DNA from: Elusimicrobia bacterium RIFOXYA12_FULL_51_18
GTDB lineage: Bacteria > Elusimicrobiota > Elusimicrobia > Elusimicrobiales > UBA9959
Reading direction: 5' to 3'
DNA: 64,000 nt
Assembly: GCA_001800245.1 (NCBI GenBank)
Contig: MGVA01000028.1
Coordinates: 118,452 to 182,451 of the forward strand
A program made the translations under genes and the position numbers. Below, in pieces: positions 36,537-47,342 of this stretch; position 1 is the first letter of the stretch; each line of letters begins with the position of its first letter. The notes below the pieces were generated by a model. That model ran no database searches and was not told the origin of the DNA. It saw nothing but the letters and a program-made list of their open reading frames with translations.

Positions 36537-38162
36537 TTAAAGAATGAAATCCGTACTCAGGAACTTTGATTTGCGGCCGCGGATAATGCTCCGTATTAAT
36601 TTTTTATTCGCGGAGGAGTCTTTTGCCGCCACCAGGGTGCGGATAGAGAACACCCGCAGGGCGTCCGACACGGAGAGCGTTCCCTCGGCCGAGTCTTTAC
36701 GCCCCGTGAAAGGGAAAATGTCGGGGCCGCGCTGGCACTGGCTGTTTATGTTCACCCGGCAGACCTGGTTCACCAGCGTGTCCAGCATCGGAGCTATTTT
36801 ATTCATGTCGGCGCCAAAGACGCTTACTTGCTGGCCGAAGTCGGAATCCACCACATATTTAAGCGGTTCTTTGATGTCGTCGAACGGCGCTACGGGGATG
36901 ACGGGGCCGAACTGCTCTTCACGCCAGAGCCGCATGCGCTTATTGACCGGATAAACCACCGCGGGATAGACGAAGTTGCCGTTGGTAAGCCCGCCGCTTT
37001 CGTTTATTACTTTGGCGCCGTGCTTTTTTGCGTCGGCAATTACGCCGGCCAGGTAAGGTATCTTTTCGTCCTCCGGGAGCGGAGTTATCTTAACTCCCGG
37101 CTCCCAGGGCATGCCGGTCTTTATCCCGTCTATCCCGGTTATCAGTTTTTTCAGGAACTCGCTCCGGATTGAGCGGTGAACGAATAGTATTTTCAGGGCG
37201 GTGCAGCGCTGGCCGTTATAGGAAAGGGCCCCCGTAAGCGATTCCCCGACCGCCAGATCTATGTCGGCGTCGGGCAGAACTATCCCGGCGTTCTTGGCGT
37301 CCAACCCCAGTACGCAGCGCAGGCGGTGCGGTTTAGGGTGTTGCTGTTTCAGGATATCGGCCACTTTACTGGAGCCGATAAAGGCCAGCACGTCGACTTT
37401 TCCGGTCTTCATGATGGGGCCGATGATCCTGCGCCCGGCGCCGTAAAGCGTATTCACCACGCCCTTTGGGAAAGAGTCGCGGAAGGCTTCCAGAAGAGGC
37501 CGGTGAAGGAGCACCCCGTATTTCGGCGGTTTGAAGACTACGGTATTGCCCATGAGAATAGCCGGTATCAAAGTGGTGAAGGTTTCGTTGAGCGGGTAAT
37601 TGTAAGGACCCATGCACAGCGCTACGCCCAGCGGCGCCCGCTTTATCTGGGCGATGACGCCCTGCGTAATGCTGAACCGCGAAGATGTCCGGTCCAGATC
37701 TTTGAGCGCGTTGATCGTGTCAACGATGTAGTCCACCGTGCGGTCGAATTCTTTCTCCGAATCTTCAAGGGATTTACCTATCTCCCACATCAGCAGCTTT
37801 ACCACAGCGGTCCGCCGCTCCCGCATCCTGTAAACGAAATCCTCCACGCGGGCTATGCGTTCTTCCACGGTGCTGGTGGGCCATGAGCCTTTGCCCTCGT
37901 CATAGGCGTTTACCGCCGCGTTCAGCGCGTCCAAAGCCTCTTTTTCCGTCATTAGCGGATAGGAACCCAGGTATTTGCGCTCAAGGCCTTTTTTGCCAAG
38001 GTGAACGCTCACAGGGGAAAAAACCTTCTGCGCCGGACCCCGCCAGCGCTTCAGTTTTCCGTCCAGAAGATATTCCTTCTGTTCCAGGGGCCTCACCGCC
38101 GCGGCCTTAGGGATTTCCTTTTCGGCGGGGAAAATATTCCTCACTTTGTCGGCTATTTTCAT
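36537..38162 (-). CDS. Aldehyde dehydrogenase family, GapN-like
   Basis: GVALCMGPYNYPLNETFTTLIPAILMGNTVVFKPPK, LGLDAKNAGIVLPDAD, SYNGQRCTALK. Confidence 0.8.
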   Translation of the reverse strand: MKIADKVRNIFPAEKEIPKAAAVRPLEQKEYLLDGKLKRWRGPAQKVFSPVSVHLGKKGLERKYLGSYPLMTEKEALDALNAAVNAYDEGKGSWPTSTVEERIARVEDFVYRMRERRTAVVKLLMWEIGKSLEDSEKEFDRTVDYIVDTINALKDLDRTSSRFSITQGVIAQIKRAPLGVALCMGPYNYPLNETFTTLIPAILMGNTVVFKPPKYGVLLHRPLLEAFRDSFPKGVVNTLYGAGRRIIGPIMKTGKVDVLAFIGSSKVADILKQQHPKPHRLRCVLGLDAKNAGIVLPDADIDLAVGESLTGALSYNGQRCTALKILFVHRSIRSEFLKKLITGIDGIKTGMPWEPGVKITPLPEDEKIPYLAGVIADAKKHGAKVINESGGLTNGNFVYPAVVYPVNKRMRLWREEQFGPVIPVAPFDDIKEPLKYVVDSDFGQQVSVFGADMNKIAPMLDTLVNQVCRVNINSQCQRGPDIFPFTGRKDSAEGTLSVSDALRVFSIRTLVAAKDSSANKKLIRSIIRGRKSKFLSTDFIL

Positions 38163-40171
38163 TTTTCCCTTTCTTGTTTGATAACCCGCCGGAAGAATAT
38201 TTTTTTCTCCCGCGCGGTCATTCCGTTCTTCGCTTTTTTGAAGTCCGCGCCGAATTTTTCCGCGAAGGTCGCTTCGCGTACCGTGCCGGTGTCTTTGGTG
38301 GCTTCTATCAGCATGCCGGAGCCGGAATACAGCATCACGTGGTCGATGGCGGAATGGTTTCCGGCCTTGCTGGAAAATATTAGGTCTCCGGGCAGCATCG
38401 TTTCAGGTTTTACCGGGAAAGAAGCTGAAAGCTGGTCGTCTGCGTTGCGCGGCAGGTCCAGCCCCCAGACCCGATAGATCACGTTTATCAGGCCCGAGCA
38501 GTCTATGCCGTAGCCGGAGCGTCCGCCCCAGTAGTATTTGTCGCCCAGGAACTGACGGGCGGTCTCGATTATCTTTTTGCGCAGGTCCCCGCTTTTCAGG
38601 ATAATGGGCAGGAGGTTGAGGTCCTTTTCGCTGATCAGCGCGTTGTCCCCGCCGGGCAGCAGTATCCGGACGAAAGGATTTTTATCCCGGCCCAGTATCC
38701 TGACCCGCGTTCCGATGGAAAGTTCCGAAAGGCCGCCTTCCTTAATGGAAGCCCTTTTAGTCCTGATTACGGCGTCCGGTTCCATTAGCGGCCGGAAAGC
38801 GGCCAGTCTAGCCTCTATCCAGCCGGAGTAAGGCGTTAAGTTTTTATCCGCCCGGTTTTCTTTGTGCGGCTGTTCCGAAGCTTCCACCTTAAGCCAGGCG
38901 TTTCGCGTCTCGCCGAATCTTACGTTTTCAAGCGGCAGGATCTGGCTCTCGATAAAGCTGGCCTTATCGTCTTTTCCGGATTCCAGCGGTTTGGCGAAAA
39001 GCTCGGCCAGCGGCGGCCGAGCCGTAAGAGGCATGTTGGAGAAAGGGGTTATTATATAGGCCGTGCCTGATTTATTCTTAAGCCAGGCCCGTGCGAATTC
39101 CTTTCGATCGTACACGCGTTCCACGGTTTTCTCATCCGGCGCGGCGGGGTCGTTGGCCAGGATATCGCCCTTCGCGTTAAAGCCTTTGATTACCAGAAGA
39201 TGTCCCCTGGTTTTTTTGAGCGGGGATCTTTTCAGTTCGTCCGGACCGAAAGTCACGCTTGCCACCAGGGGTATGCCGGCGGACAGGTATAGCGCGGCCT
39301 CTTCCAGCGAGTCAAAGCGGGCGGGCCAGGCGTAAAGGCCCAGGCCACCGGCGTACATGGTGTTAAAAGTCCAGTTGCCGTAGATGTTCTCAGTGGCGTC
39401 CAGCACGCAAGCAGCTGTGTTCAGTACCTGCGTTCTCAAGCCGAAACGGTTGAGGACCATGGTCAGGGAAGCGGGGCTGCAGATATCTTTCGAGTAATCG
39501 ACCTGCTGCGCCATCTGCGAAACTACTGGCACGTCCAGCCGAACTTGCTTGAAGGCCGCCGGTTTTTTAATGGCGCAGGCTTCGTTGTAAGGCGCGGCTG
39601 TGTCGGTGTAGGTTACTGAAACCAACCGTAAGAACGCCTGCGAGGCGGCTTCGGCCGTGAGCGTTATGCGGTAGCGAAGATACCGGTTTTTAGACGACAA
39701 TACCAAAGTGTCTATTTCCATACGGCCGAAAGGATTCTGCTGGCCTTTTAAGCTGGTTTTATCCCCGGATGGGCTGAAAACTCCGAATTCGAACCACGGG
39801 CTCCAATCGGTTTCGTTCTTTACCTGCACCGCCAGCTCCAGTCGGTCCCGGGGCCCGAGGGCGGCGTTGGCGCCGGCTAGTACCTGGTCGAATGGCATGG
39901 CCGTCTTCATAGGCGCGGAGGTTAAAACGGCTGTGACGGTTTTGGAACTGTCGGTTAAGGTCTTAAACACGCCATCCGGCAGGTCCGCAGTTTTGAAACC
40001 CAGGATCTCCGCGTTCTCAAAGTCGCCCGGCATCAGATGTACTATCGAGATGGAACGCGCAGGGCAGGGGGAAGTCTGGTTTTGGGCTTTGGTTTGGATG
40101 GTCATAACTTTCAGTAATGTAAATAACGTGAGTGGACTGATTTTCACAATACTTCTCGCAGGCGCCGCCAA
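38159..40171 (-). CDS. C39-like peptidase plus NlpC/P60 domain protein
   Basis: C39-like DVPVVSQMAQQVDYSKDICSPASLTMVLNRFG; NlpC/P60 YYWGGRSGYGIDCSGLINVIYRVWG...GDLIFSSKAGNHSAIDHVMLYSG. Confidence 0.8.
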   Translation of the reverse strand: MAAPARSIVKISPLTLFTLLKVMTIQTKAQNQTSPCPARSISIVHLMPGDFENAEILGFKTADLPDGVFKTLTDSSKTVTAVLTSAPMKTAMPFDQVLAGANAALGPRDRLELAVQVKNETDWSPWFEFGVFSPSGDKTSLKGQQNPFGRMEIDTLVLSSKNRYLRYRITLTAEAASQAFLRLVSVTYTDTAAPYNEACAIKKPAAFKQVRLDVPVVSQMAQQVDYSKDICSPASLTMVLNRFGLRTQVLNTAACVLDATENIYGNWTFNTMYAGGLGLYAWPARFDSLEEAALYLSAGIPLVASVTFGPDELKRSPLKKTRGHLLVIKGFNAKGDILANDPAAPDEKTVERVYDRKEFARAWLKNKSGTAYIITPFSNMPLTARPPLAELFAKPLESGKDDKASFIESQILPLENVRFGETRNAWLKVEASEQPHKENRADKNLTPYSGWIEARLAAFRPLMEPDAVIRTKRASIKEGGLSELSIGTRVRILGRDKNPFVRILLPGGDNALISEKDLNLLPIILKSGDLRKKIIETARQFLGDKYYWGGRSGYGIDCSGLINVIYRVWGLDLPRNADDQLSASFPVKPETMLPGDLIFSSKAGNHSAIDHVMLYSGSGMLIEATKDTGTVREATFAEKFGADFKKAKNGMTAREKKIFFRRVIKQEREK

Positions 40172-40261
40172 AGATGTTCCGGCCCGCTCAATATCCTATA
40201 ATCATAGTATCAAAAAAATTAGCGGGGTGGAATTACGAATAAAAAAGAACATCTTGAATTC

Positions 40262-40684
40262 ATGAAGGAAGCCCTTAAAGAGGCCCGGAAAGGGCTTAAG
40301 GAAGGCGGCATTCCCATCGGCGCCGTGCTGGTGCGGGGAGGCAAAATTATAGGCCGCGGTCACAACAGGCGCGTGCAGAAATTATCCGCCATCCTGCATG
40401 CCGAAATGGACTGCCTTGAAAACGCGGGCCGCCTGAAAGCGGCCGATTACGCCGAATGCGTGATCTATTCCACGCTCTCGCCCTGCCCCATGTGTACCGG
40501 CGCTATTTTGCTCTATAAGATCCCGACCGTGGTTATAGGTGAAAACCGGACTTTTCAGGGGCCTGAAAGCTATTCCGGGAAGTTCTTGAAGCTGATAAAT
40601 CTGGACCTGCCGGAATGCCGCGCCCTGATGGCCGGCTTTATAGCGGAAAAGCCGGAATTATGGGATGAAGACATCGGAGAGTAG
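40262..40684 (+). CDS. Cytidine/guanine-type nucleoside deaminase
   Basis: Zn motifs LHAEMDCLE and STLSPCPMCTGAILL. Confidence 0.88.
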   Translation: MKEALKEARKGLKEGGIPIGAVLVRGGKIIGRGHNRRVQKLSAILHAEMDCLENAGRLKAADYAECVIYSTLSPCPMCTGAILLYKIPTVVIGENRTFQGPESYSGKFLKLINLDLPECRALMAGFIAEKPELWDEDIGE

Positions 40685-40942
40685 GGAGGAATTATTGGTT
40701 ACCGGTTGTTAGTTGTTGGGGGGTGGGTGGGGGATACCGGTTTTCCCCAACAACCAACTATCAACAACTTCTTTCTGTTTTCGGATTATCGTTGACTTTG
40801 TGGCGGGATAATGACATAATATCTATAACAGCATTCCTGAGAATCGAATTTGGTTGCGCTATCTGACCTAGCAACTTCGGTAAGGGCGCGCAGAGCGAAT
40901 GGGTTTGAAGGTTTGTTTGAAATGCTAGGAGGATAGAATACA

Positions 40943-41281
40943 ATGAGCAAGAGAATATATGTGGGTGGTTTGCCTTTTTCAGCCAATGACGAGCAGCTGA
41001 GCGCGGTTTTCGCGGCGCACGGCTCCGTTACCAGCGCTAAAGTCATAACCGACAAGTTCAGCGGTCAGTCCAGGGGCTTCGGCTTCGTGGAAATGGCCAA
41101 TGACGCGGAAGCGATGGCTGCCATAGAGAAGCTTAACGGCTCCGACATGGAAGGCCGCAAACTTACCGTGAACGAAGCCCGGCCGATGGAAGCCCGCGAT
41201 GGCGGCTCCCGCGGTGGACGCGGCGGCGGTTTCGGCGGCGGACGCGGCGGTCGCGATAGCGGCGGCGGTAACCGCTGGTAA
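40943..41281 (+). CDS. RRM RNA-binding protein with Gly/Arg-rich tail
   Basis: RNP motifs IYVGGLPF and SRGFGFVEM; tail GGSRGGRGGGFGGGRGGRDSGGGNRW; AGGAGG upstream of ATG. Confidence 0.95.
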   Translation: MSKRIYVGGLPFSANDEQLSAVFAAHGSVTSAKVITDKFSGQSRGFGFVEMANDAEAMAAIEKLNGSDMEGRKLTVNEARPMEARDGGSRGGRGGGFGGGRGGRDSGGGNRW

Positions 41282-41314
41282 ACCAGCCTCTAAAATTTCG
41301 CAACCGAAGTTTTC

Positions 41315-41347
41315 CCCGGCCCCTGATAAAGGGGCCGGGTTTTTTTA
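41315..41347 (+). terminator. Rho-independent terminator
   Basis: CCCGGCCCC-TGATAAA-GGGGCCGGG followed by a T-tract. Confidence 0.93.
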
Positions 41348-41762
41348 TCGGACCGTGCGTTCCTCCGGTTTTTAGTGGCTGTTATGTATTACCGTATTTC
41401 CCGTTATAACTTGGGAAGTGCGCGGGTCCAATCTGGATGAGAGCATATGCCGGTGAGTTGCGGGGTTTGTTGTAAAGCGGGGGGCTGAGGCGGTTCCCGG
41501 ACTAGTGCTCGGACCTTCAAAACACCGCGTATTATCCGGTCAGAGCGCCAGCTGTTTCTGGGCATAAATACTCTTGTGGAATAGGCCCTTTGGCACTTTT
41601 CGAGCGAGGTATTGCGCTGTAAACTCTGATATGACCCGTAAGTTCGGAAACAACGCTGTGGCGCCCATATGTTGTGGGGGTGATTCTTTTTATATACAAT
41701 ATGTGGGATTTGAGTCAGCGAGGTTTGCCGGATGCAAATGACCGCTATACAGAGGAAACAAC

Positions 41763-42743
41763 ATGTTTAAACGAGTTCTATTCACCGCGCTCTTTCTGTT
41801 CAGTGCCTCAAATCTCCGGGCTCAACTCAATGTCTACATTGTTAATGTGGGCCAGGGCGATGCTATCTATGTGGAATTTCCCAACGGTACCAACGCTCTA
41901 GTAGATGGCGGGCCTTCGGGCGAGCTGATCTATAAATTCCTGAAAGAAAAAGGTGTGACAAAAATAGATCGCGTGCTGCTTACGCATCCCCACAGCGATC
42001 ATTACCGCGGCCTTAAAAAGGTTTTCTCCTCCTTTGATGTTAAAAGCTTTTATGATACTAAAGCGGAAAACAGGGATGCCGTCGGAGATAATAACCTTCG
42101 GGAACTGGCCGCCTTGGAGCCCGACTGTAAAACCTATTTTCCCGAGCCCGCCACAGAACTGAAATGGGACTCCCAAGTGACTGTGAAAGTCCTTAACTCG
42201 TGCTTTGAGCCGGTAATCATTCATGACAATGATGAAAATAACAACTGTTCCATGGTAATACGGCTTTATTACAACGGCAACGGCATTCTTCTTATGGGCG
42301 ATTCCGAGGCCACCGTGGAAAATGCCATGATGCGCATATACAAGTCGGGGTTGCGTTCCTCTATCCTGAAAGTGTCCCATCATGGTTCACGATATTCCTC
42401 TACTGCCCCGTTCCTTGCGCGGGTACAGCCTAAATACGCCTACATTTCGGTCGGCCTCGGAAATGTATACGGCCATCCGCATAAAGAAGCCCTGGATCGT
42501 ATTCGGGCCGCCGGCGCGAAGATACTTTTTACAACCGCCGGCACACAGTCATTCACTATTCCCGCCCCGGCGAAAGGCATGCCATTCCCGGCCGAGCCGA
42601 TCATAAATAACGTTAATATGACGGCGGACCAGAAGTTTGAGGATATGACCCTGACCTGGACTCCGCCGGTTTCTATGGATTCAAATTCTCCCGCCTTGAA
42701 CCAGTTGGCTGATTTTTCCGCTCCGGATAACGCGGTGAAATAA
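41763..42743 (+). CDS. Secreted ComEC-like metallo-beta-lactamase-fold hydrolase
   Basis: Signal peptide; VNVGQGDAIYVEFPNGTNALVDGG, LLTHPHSDHYRG, LKVSHHGSRYSS. Confidence 0.87.
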   Translation: MFKRVLFTALFLFSASNLRAQLNVYIVNVGQGDAIYVEFPNGTNALVDGGPSGELIYKFLKEKGVTKIDRVLLTHPHSDHYRGLKKVFSSFDVKSFYDTKAENRDAVGDNNLRELAALEPDCKTYFPEPATELKWDSQVTVKVLNSCFEPVIIHDNDENNNCSMVIRLYYNGNGILLMGDSEATVENAMMRIYKSGLRSSILKVSHHGSRYSSTAPFLARVQPKYAYISVGLGNVYGHPHKEALDRIRAAGAKILFTTAGTQSFTIPAPAKGMPFPAEPIINNVNMTADQKFEDMTLTWTPPVSMDSNSPALNQLADFSAPDNAVK

Positions 42744-42772
42744 GTTTTTATCCGCCCTATCATCAGGCCCCG

Positions 42773-43044
42773 CTAGTGTAGTGCGTCTCACATATCTTTA
42801 CATTTGAAGGCTCAGATTTGAGCCGGATGCGAGGCGTGACGAGCGAGCATACCCGTAGGTATGTGAGCGAGAAGCAACGAAGCAGCCGGCCAAAGATGAG
42901 CCTCCCCCAGGGGGCTGGCCGCTTTTGGGCTGCAACTGCGTCACGAATCGCTTACATAGCCCAGCTATGCCGCGCTCTTCGTTCCTTGTTTCGCTCCAAA
43001 CCCGGCCAGTCAAAAGTCAAGATATGTGAGACGCACTACACTAG
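42773..43044. repeat. 272-bp MITE-like inverted-repeat element (family A)
   Basis: CTAGTGTAGTGCGTCTCACATATCTT (42773-42798) and its exact reverse complement (43019-43044); internal hairpins; no convincing ORF. Confidence 0.92.
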
Positions 43045-43133
43045 GGCCTTTTGATTTTATGAGCCGCACAACCGGGGCTTTTTGGTATTATTTGTTTTTA
43101 TTGTCGTTTATTTCCGGTTATATCGTTTATGAC

Positions 43134-43964
43134 ATGAAAAAACCATTCCGACGGGCGTTCATAGAAATAACCAATGTGTGCAACCTGTCGTGTGGGTTTT
43201 GCGCCGTATCGTCCCGCCCTTCCGGCTCTATGTCCGTGGGAGATTTTGAGGCCGTCGCCGCGCAGGTCAAGCCGTTTGCCGCAGTTATCTCGCTGCATGT
43301 GCTGGGGGAGCCTTTTATGCATCCGAAGTTTCCTGAGATCCTGGGCGTCTGTTCCCGCCTGGGCCTTCGCGTCAATCTCGTCACCAATGGCACCTTGCTG
43401 GATAAATTCGGCCCTGAAATTTTCAATGAAACGTGCCTGGACCAGATTTCCTTTTCCCTTCACGCCCTTGCCGCCCTGCCACACGGCCGGCGGCGGGAAA
43501 AATTGAGCCGGTTGATAGAATTTGCCCGGAGTTACTCCGGGCCCCTTATAGTGGGGTTTCGTTTGAGGGGGGATACCGGAGATCGTTTTGTGAGGGAAGC
43601 GGCCGATGAGATTCTTGGAGCTTTTTCAAAGGAAAGCGTGCCAGACGGAAAAAGCCGCGCGGTGACGCTGCGGGACAAGGTGTTCCTGAATTCAGGCGCG
43701 TTGTTCGATTGGCCCGGGCGGGGTAAAGGAAAAGAAAAAAACGGCTGTCTAGGCCTGCGGCACCATTTCGCCATCCTCTGCGGGGGCAAGGTGGTGCCGT
43801 GTTGCGCCGATTATGACGGCAACCTGTCGATAGGCGATCTGAACAAAGAGCCGCTTGCTGATATTCTGGGCGGTCCGGCGGCGGCGCTGCTCCGGGACAG
43901 TATCGCGGCGAAAACTCCTATGCCGGATTACTGCGCGGCCTGCGGTTTCAGCGCGCCCGGGTGA
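43134..43964 (+). CDS. Radical SAM protein with SPASM-like C-terminal cysteines
   Basis: [16 protein letters not shown] (CxxxCxxC); [20 protein letters not shown]...YCAACGF. Likely ATG at 43134. Confidence 0.87.
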   Translation: MKKPFRRAFIEITNVCNLSCGFCAVSSRPSGSMSVGDFEAVAAQVKPFAAVISLHVLGEPFMHPKFPEILGVCSRLGLRVNLVTNGTLLDKFGPEIFNETCLDQISFSLHALAALPHGRRREKLSRLIEFARSYSGPLIVGFRLRGDTGDRFVREAADEILGAFSKESVPDGKSRAVTLRDKVFLNSGALFDWPGRGKGKEKNGCLGLRHHFAILCGGKVVPCCADYDGNLSIGDLNKEPLADILGGPAAALLRDSIAAKTPMPDYCAACGFSAPG

Positions 43965-44059
43965 CCGCGGTAACTCCGGGCGGGCGGCTGAACTGGGGCC
44001 GTGGAAAAAGTTATAATTACATAAGGGCCTTAAAAATCTTGATTAAGACAGGAGTGGCT

Positions 44060-45505
44060 ATGACCAGTACAACTAAAACTAATACCCGGGAGACAAGCTC
44101 AACCATGAAAAAAGATTTCAAAGTCAAAGATATGAACCTCGCCGAATGGGGCCGTAAAGAAATAAATATCGCCGAAAAGGAAATGCCCGGCCTTATGGCC
44201 ATCCGGGAAAAATTAGCGGCCAGGAAGCCGCTCAAGGGGGCGCGGATCATGGGCTCCCTGCATATGACCACGCAGACCGCCGTTTTGATAGAAACGCTCG
44301 CGGCTCTGGGGGCCGAAGTGCGGTGGTGTTCATGTAACATCTTTTCCACCCAGGACCAGGCCGCGGCGGCCATAGCAAAAACCGGTATCCCTGTTTTTGC
44401 CTGGAAAGGCGAGACGCTGGCTGAATACTGGTGGTGTACCGAGCGGGCGCTGGATTTCGGGGACGGCAAAGGCCCTAATTTGATAGTTGACGACGGCGGC
44501 GACGCCACTATGATGCTGCACAGGGGCGTAGCCGCGGAGAAGAATCCCAAGATCCTTGACGCCAAGGCCGGAGGAGAAGACGAACGGGAACTCAATAACT
44601 GCCTGCGCGCGGAACTGAAAAAAAATTCCAAACGCTGGCACACCGCGGTAAAAGACTGGAAGGGAGTTTCCGAAGAAACCACTACCGGGGTACACCGCCT
44701 TTACCAGATGCATGAAGCCGGAGAACTTATGGTTCCCGCTATCAACGTCAATGATTCGGTCACAAAATCCAAATTCGATAATCTCTATGGCTGCCGGGAA
44801 TCACTTTGCGACGGTATAAAAAGGGCCACGGACGTTATGATAGCCGGCAAGGTTTGCGTGGTTTGCGGTTACGGGGATGTCGGCAAAGGGTCGGCCCGCT
44901 CTCTCAGGGGGTTCGGAGCGCGCGTGATCGTCACAGAAATAGATCCCATCTGCGCCCTGCAGGCCGCTATGGAAGGTTTTGAAGTGGCCACGGTCGAGGA
45001 TACTCTGGGAGTGGGAGATATCTATGTGACCACCACCGGGAACAAGGATATCATACGCGTGGAGCATATGCTCAAGATGAAGGACCAGGCCATAGTCTGC
45101 AATATCGGCCACTTCGACAACGAGATCCAAGTCGATCAGCTCAGAAAAACCAAAGGCGTTACGGTGCTCAACATAAAGCCCCAGGTGGACAGGTTCAACC
45201 TGCCCGGCGGCAAGTCCATGTACCTGCTGGCGGAAGGCCGCCTCGTGAATCTCGGCTGCGCCAAGGGACATCCCTCGTTCGTGATGAGCAACTCTTTCTC
45301 CAATCAGACCTTGGCTCAACTCGAGCTCTGGACCAAGAAGATGGCCGTGGGAGTATACCGGCTGCCGAAACATCTGGATGAAGAAGTGGCCAGGCTTCAC
45401 CTTGAAAAAATTGGCGTAAAACTGACCAAGCTTACCAAGGAACAGGCCGATTATATCGGAGTAAAGACGGAAGGACCTTATAAGCCGGATCATTACCGGT
45501 ATTAA
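44060..45505 (+). CDS. ahcY: Adenosylhomocysteinase
   Basis: [51 protein letters not shown]-terminal KPDHYRY. ATG at 44060 preceded by AGGAG. Confidence 0.96.
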   Translation: MTSTTKTNTRETSSTMKKDFKVKDMNLAEWGRKEINIAEKEMPGLMAIREKLAARKPLKGARIMGSLHMTTQTAVLIETLAALGAEVRWCSCNIFSTQDQAAAAIAKTGIPVFAWKGETLAEYWWCTERALDFGDGKGPNLIVDDGGDATMMLHRGVAAEKNPKILDAKAGGEDERELNNCLRAELKKNSKRWHTAVKDWKGVSEETTTGVHRLYQMHEAGELMVPAINVNDSVTKSKFDNLYGCRESLCDGIKRATDVMIAGKVCVVCGYGDVGKGSARSLRGFGARVIVTEIDPICALQAAMEGFEVATVEDTLGVGDIYVTTTGNKDIIRVEHMLKMKDQAIVCNIGHFDNEIQVDQLRKTKGVTVLNIKPQVDRFNLPGGKSMYLLAEGRLVNLGCAKGHPSFVMSNSFSNQTLAQLELWTKKMAVGVYRLPKHLDEEVARLHLEKIGVKLTKLTKEQADYIGVKTEGPYKPDHYRY

Positions 45506-45531
45506 GCGATCCGAGATCAAATCGCCTCAGT

Positions 45532-45562
45532 AAAAACCGTCCTCGAAAGGGGACGGTTTTTT
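45532..45562 (+). terminator. Rho-independent terminator after ahcY
   Basis: AAAAACCGTCC-TCGAAAGG-GGACGGTTTTTT. Confidence 0.85.
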
Positions 45563-45576
45563 GTATCATATTCATT

Positions 45577-47280
45577 GTGAATAGAAAAAAAGTTCTTCTT
45601 ATTTGCGCCGTTGCGGCTCTGGCAGCGCATCTTGTTATGGGGGTTGCGTTCATAAGATCCGCCGCTTCGACATATGACGAAACCGTCCATCTTGCCAGCG
45701 GATATTCATACCTGGCCACGGGAAAGTATGTTATGAATATTATGGACCACCCGCCCCTGGCGGAGATGGCCGACGCCTTCCCGCTCCTGGCCTATAAGCC
45801 TAATATCTTTTCAAGTCATCCGTATTTTATGCAGGCCAGCCTTTATCATTACGGCGACTTGTTCCTGTATCAGAACATCGTGCCGGCTGATAAATTACTG
45901 AATACGGCGCGGCTCTTTTCTTTGATCCTATGGAGCGGCCTGCTGGTTTTTTTTATCGGGCTTTTCGCCTATAAAGCCGCCGGTTATGAGGCCGCAGCGT
46001 ACTCAATAGTCGTTTTCTCCTTTATGCCTGTCTTTATTTCGAATAACGCGCTTGTCACCACCGACGCCGCGCCGGCGGTTTTCTATTTCGGGACTTTCTG
46101 CCTCGGATATATTTTCTCCGCACTGCCGGTTTTGAGCGTCGCCGGCCGCGGGCATAAGGTCATAAAAGTGCTGGATAACCGGGGACAGTATGTTTATGCC
46201 GCCCTCGCCGGTCTGGTCACGGGCCTGGCTATGGCGTCAAAGTTCAGTATGTTCATAATTCCCCCGCTCCTTATCTCTTTCTGGATCGGGCATAATCTGC
46301 TTGAGCCTAAAATGCGTCTTTCCCGGCTCCTATGGTATTCGGCGATATATATGGCCGCGTCCGTCTTTACGCTGGCCGTGGTTTATAAGTTCGATATGGG
46401 GCTTTATTTAGCGGGGCTGGAGGAGACGCTTAAAAGACTGGACCAGGGCCGGTCTTCTTTCGTCTGGGGCAGGCATTCCGTTAACGGAGTGTTGTGGTAT
46501 TTCCCGCTGGCTTTGGGGATAAAGACCCCTTTGGCCGTTCTCGCGCTTCTTTTGGCCGGATTGGCCGCTGTGATAAAATCTTTCAGAAAAGACTTTGTCT
46601 GGCTTATCCTGCCTCCTTTGATATACTTCGCTATTTCCATGGGCGCCAAGGTTCAGATAGGGTTCCGTCACATTCTGTCCGTAATGCCGTTTGTGGCCGT
46701 ACTGGCCGGCTTGGGCGCCGTCTACATCGGGGAGAAGAAGGCATTGCGTTGTGTTCTGGCGCCGCTGCTTGTTCTGTGGGGCTGGGGACTTGTGAAAACC
46801 GGGCCTTATTACCTCGCTTATTTCAACGAATTGGCGGGGGGGGCCGCCAACGGCTATAAATTTCTGGTGGATTCAAATCTGGACTGGGGGCAGGATGTTA
46901 AGACTTTGTCCGTCCGGCTGAATGAGCGCGGCAACCCGCCGGTGGTGCTTTCTTATTTCGGCGTGGCCCGTCCGGAGTACTACGGCATAAAATATCTTCC
47001 GCTGGGCACTATTTCCAATGTGGAACTGGCCGGGACGGGGGAGGATGTCTGCCGCATGGACCGGCTTCTGCTGGCTGTGTCGGCTACCAATCTGCAGAAC
47101 ACGTATTATCCGGACAAACATACTTTTGACTGGCTGAAAAGCCGCAAGCCGGAGTTCTCGGCCGGCTATTCCCTCTTCCTCTACGACCTGACCTCGGATA
47201 AAGACGGGGCCGGTAAACTGGCGGAATTATTCGATCGCAACGGTATGAACCGTGAGGCGGACTGCGTAAGAGGAAGATAA
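45577..47280 (+). CDS. GT39/ArnT-like multi-spanning glycosyltransferase
   Basis: YDETVHLASGYSYLATGKYVMNIMDHPPLAEM and multiple TM helices; GTG start. Confidence 0.75.
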   Translation: MNRKKVLLICAVAALAAHLVMGVAFIRSAASTYDETVHLASGYSYLATGKYVMNIMDHPPLAEMADAFPLLAYKPNIFSSHPYFMQASLYHYGDLFLYQNIVPADKLLNTARLFSLILWSGLLVFFIGLFAYKAAGYEAAAYSIVVFSFMPVFISNNALVTTDAAPAVFYFGTFCLGYIFSALPVLSVAGRGHKVIKVLDNRGQYVYAALAGLVTGLAMASKFSMFIIPPLLISFWIGHNLLEPKMRLSRLLWYSAIYMAASVFTLAVVYKFDMGLYLAGLEETLKRLDQGRSSFVWGRHSVNGVLWYFPLALGIKTPLAVLALLLAGLAAVIKSFRKDFVWLILPPLIYFAISMGAKVQIGFRHILSVMPFVAVLAGLGAVYIGEKKALRCVLAPLLVLWGWGLVKTGPYYLAYFNELAGGAANGYKFLVDSNLDWGQDVKTLSVRLNERGNPPVVLSYFGVARPEYYGIKYLPLGTISNVELAGTGEDVCRMDRLLLAVSATNLQNTYYPDKHTFDWLKSRKPEFSAGYSLFLYDLTSDKDGAGKLAELFDRNGMNREADCVRGR

Positions 47281-47342
47281 ATTAAGGCGCAAAGCCGCGG
47301 AAAATCCCCGCAAATTTGCGCCTTTGCCAAGTCTCCGCGGTT

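Noticed and set aside
41348-41762. Possible structured ncRNA in the long gap before the ComEC-like gene
   Set aside because: No clear promoter-hairpin-terminator organisation or recognisable RNA family; only the upstream RRM-gene terminator is convincing.
43026-43133. N-terminal extension of the radical SAM ORF
   Set aside because: It starts inside the family A terminal repeat; ATG 43134 directly before the radical SAM core is more plausible.
44801-45520. 239-aa minus-strand ORF
   Set aside because: Antisense to ahcY, which is unambiguous.
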